Shown: positions 4,982-5,895 of the stretch, piece after piece | Layout of the letters: each line of letters opens with the position of its first letter | Numbering within the stretch: position 1 is the first letter of the stretch | Assembly: GCA_023227685.1 (NCBI GenBank) | Contig: JALNVG010000156.1 | Span: 1 to 5,895, forward strand | DNA: 5,895 bases | Direction of reading: 5' to 3' | Source of the DNA: Bacteroidaceae bacterium | Lineage (GTDB): Bacteria; Bacteroidota; Bacteroidia; Bacteroidales; Bacteroidaceae | Position numbers and translations under genes: made by a program | The notes under the pieces: generated by a model | What the model was told of the DNA's origin: nothing | Database searches by the model: none | The model's input: only the letters and a program-made list of their open reading frames with translations

Positions 4982-5895
4982 ATGAGAAAAAACATAATTG
5001 TATTTTCTATATTAAGTCTTTTGTTTTTGTTAAGTGCTTGTCATCCGGGTAATGATGAACCTCTTACACAAACTAAAGTTCGTACAGTACTAGTATATAT
5101 TGCTGCAGATAATTCGTTATCTTCTTTTGCCAGTGAAGATTTAAGTGAGATGGTGCAAGGTATGCGCAAAGTTGATACTAATTCATACAATCTGTTAGTT
5201 TATTATGATGATCATTCTGCTCCGACTTTACTCAGGCTTATTAATAAAAAAGGAAAAATTATTAAAGATACGATATTTAGTTATCAGGAACAAAATTCCG
5301 TGGATGTTTCCGTGATGAAAGCAGTGTTGAAGAAAGCCTTTACTTCTTATCCGGCTGATTCTTACGGACTTGTTCTTTGGTCGCATGGCGAGGGGTGGCT
5401 TCCTTCGAAATCCGTTTCTTCATTTACTAAAACCCGCTGGTGGGGGGTTGACGAATCCTCTAAGATGGATATCCTCGATTTAGAAGAAGCATTGTCGGTA
5501 GCACCACATCTTGATTTCATATTGTTTGATGCCTGTTTCATGCAATCTATTGAAGTTGCCTATGAATTGAAAGATTGTGCCGATTATTTCATCGCTTCGC
5601 CAACAGAAACTCCCGGATCCGGGGCTCCGTATGAAGATGTTGTACCTGCATTCTTTTCGGGTAAGACCGGTGATTCATTTGCCACGGGAATTGGTGACAG
5701 CTATTATGACTATTATAGGGATCTTTATGACGAAACAAAAGAAACGACTGATGATAATTGGACCGGGGGCGTTTCTATCGGAGTACTTAAAGGTTCTTCA
5801 CTCGACGACTTGGCTTCTGCAACAAAAGAAATTATAACCGCACATGTAAAAGATGGAGCATCTGTTGTTGATGCTTCGAAGCTTTTTTATTATCA
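4982..5895 (+). CDS. Clostripain-family (C11) cysteine protease lipoprotein, 5' part (3' end outside window)
   Basis: An open frame runs from ATG 4982 to the window edge without a stop, giving 304 visible residues. Residues 1-20 are a lipoprotein signal peptide: MRKN, a hydrophobic core, then the lipobox Leu-Ser-Ala-Cys20, with HPGNDE following. The protein is thus probably lipid-anchored in the outer membrane or periplasm. The peptidase C11 fold follows: the early strand RTVLVYIAADNSL (34-46), the catalytic His135 in LVLWSHGEGW, and the catalytic Cys185 in FILFDACFMQSIEVAYEL. Asp183, two residues before the Cys, sits where C11 enzymes place the Asp that selects Lys/Arg in the substrate. Characterised relatives are clostripain, PmC11 of Parabacteroides and fragipain of B. 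fragilis, which cut after Lys or Arg and often mature by self-cleavage between the His and Cys; Lys143, Lys150, Arg152 and Lys161 lie in that interval. ATGs at 4975 and 4978 hit a stop within a few codons. The substrate is unknown. Confidence 0.9.
   Translation, partial: MRKNIIVFSILSLLFLLSACHPGNDEPLTQTKVRTVLVYIAADNSLSSFASEDLSEMVQGMRKVDTNSYNLLVYYDDHSAPTLLRLINKKGKIIKDTIFSYQEQNSVDVSVMKAVLKKAFTSYPADSYGLVLWSHGEGWLPSKSVSSFTKTRWWGVDESSKMDILDLEEALSVAPHLDFILFDACFMQSIEVAYELKDCADYFIASPTETPGSGAPYEDVVPAFFSGKTGDSFATGIGDSYYDYYRDLYDETKETTDDNWTGGVSIGVLKGSSLDDLASATKEIITAHVKDGASVVDASKLFYY

Noticed and set aside
5577..5837. 86-codon + strand frame inside the protease gene
   Set aside because: It overlaps the conserved C11 coding sequence in another frame and has no recognisable features.
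1..5895. Mobile element, CRISPR array or tRNA/rRNA
   Set aside because: I saw no terminal inverted repeats with transposase, no regularly spaced short repeats and no RNA-gene signature.

Overview
The window looks like core chromosome of a member of the Bacteroidales (Bacteroides/Parabacteroides-like; genus not resolved). Three things suggest this. The two sigma factors have the short, region-1.1-less RpoD form beginning MRQLKITKSI. Two intergenic regions carry the Bacteroidetes -7 element TAnnTTTG in place of TATAAT. Start codons follow A/T-rich leaders with no clear Shine-Dalgarno sequence. All genes are on the + strand. I see no IS element, CRISPR array, tRNA or rRNA, and no gene-free stretch longer than about 210 bases.

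Layout. (1) 1-700 is the 3' part of a transglutaminase-like gene that enters from the left edge. (2) 701-908 is a regulatory gap with a possible promoter and spaced GTTAA repeats. (3) 909-2426 is a complete HtrA/DegQ periplasmic serine protease-chaperone, followed by a strong hairpin terminator. (4) 2610-3473 and 3588-4448 are two tandem, intact, full-length primary-type sigma factors, about 88% identical in protein. The second has a clean Bacteroidetes promoter; I find none for the first. (5) A terminator at 4483-4520 overlaps a promoter at 4499-4530, which serves a small exported protein of unknown function (4556-4951). (6) Thirty bases further on, a clostripain-family (C11) cysteine protease lipoprotein begins at 4982 and runs off the right edge.

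How the genes fit together. Envelope quality control (DegQ) and exported proteins (the C11 lipoprotein and the small exported protein) flank the gene for the housekeeping sigma factor. The degQ-rpoD neighbourhood is, from memory, ordinary in Bacteroidales; the tandem second rpoD is the unusual part. The copies differ at roughly 60% of codons in the stretches I compared, so this is neither a recent duplication nor an assembly error. Yet an 83-base block covering sigma regions 2.2-2.4 differs at one base only, which suggests gene conversion or strong constraint on the promoter-melting and -10-reading part. I found no convincing evidence of a wholly new system; the sigma pair is the part most worth following up.
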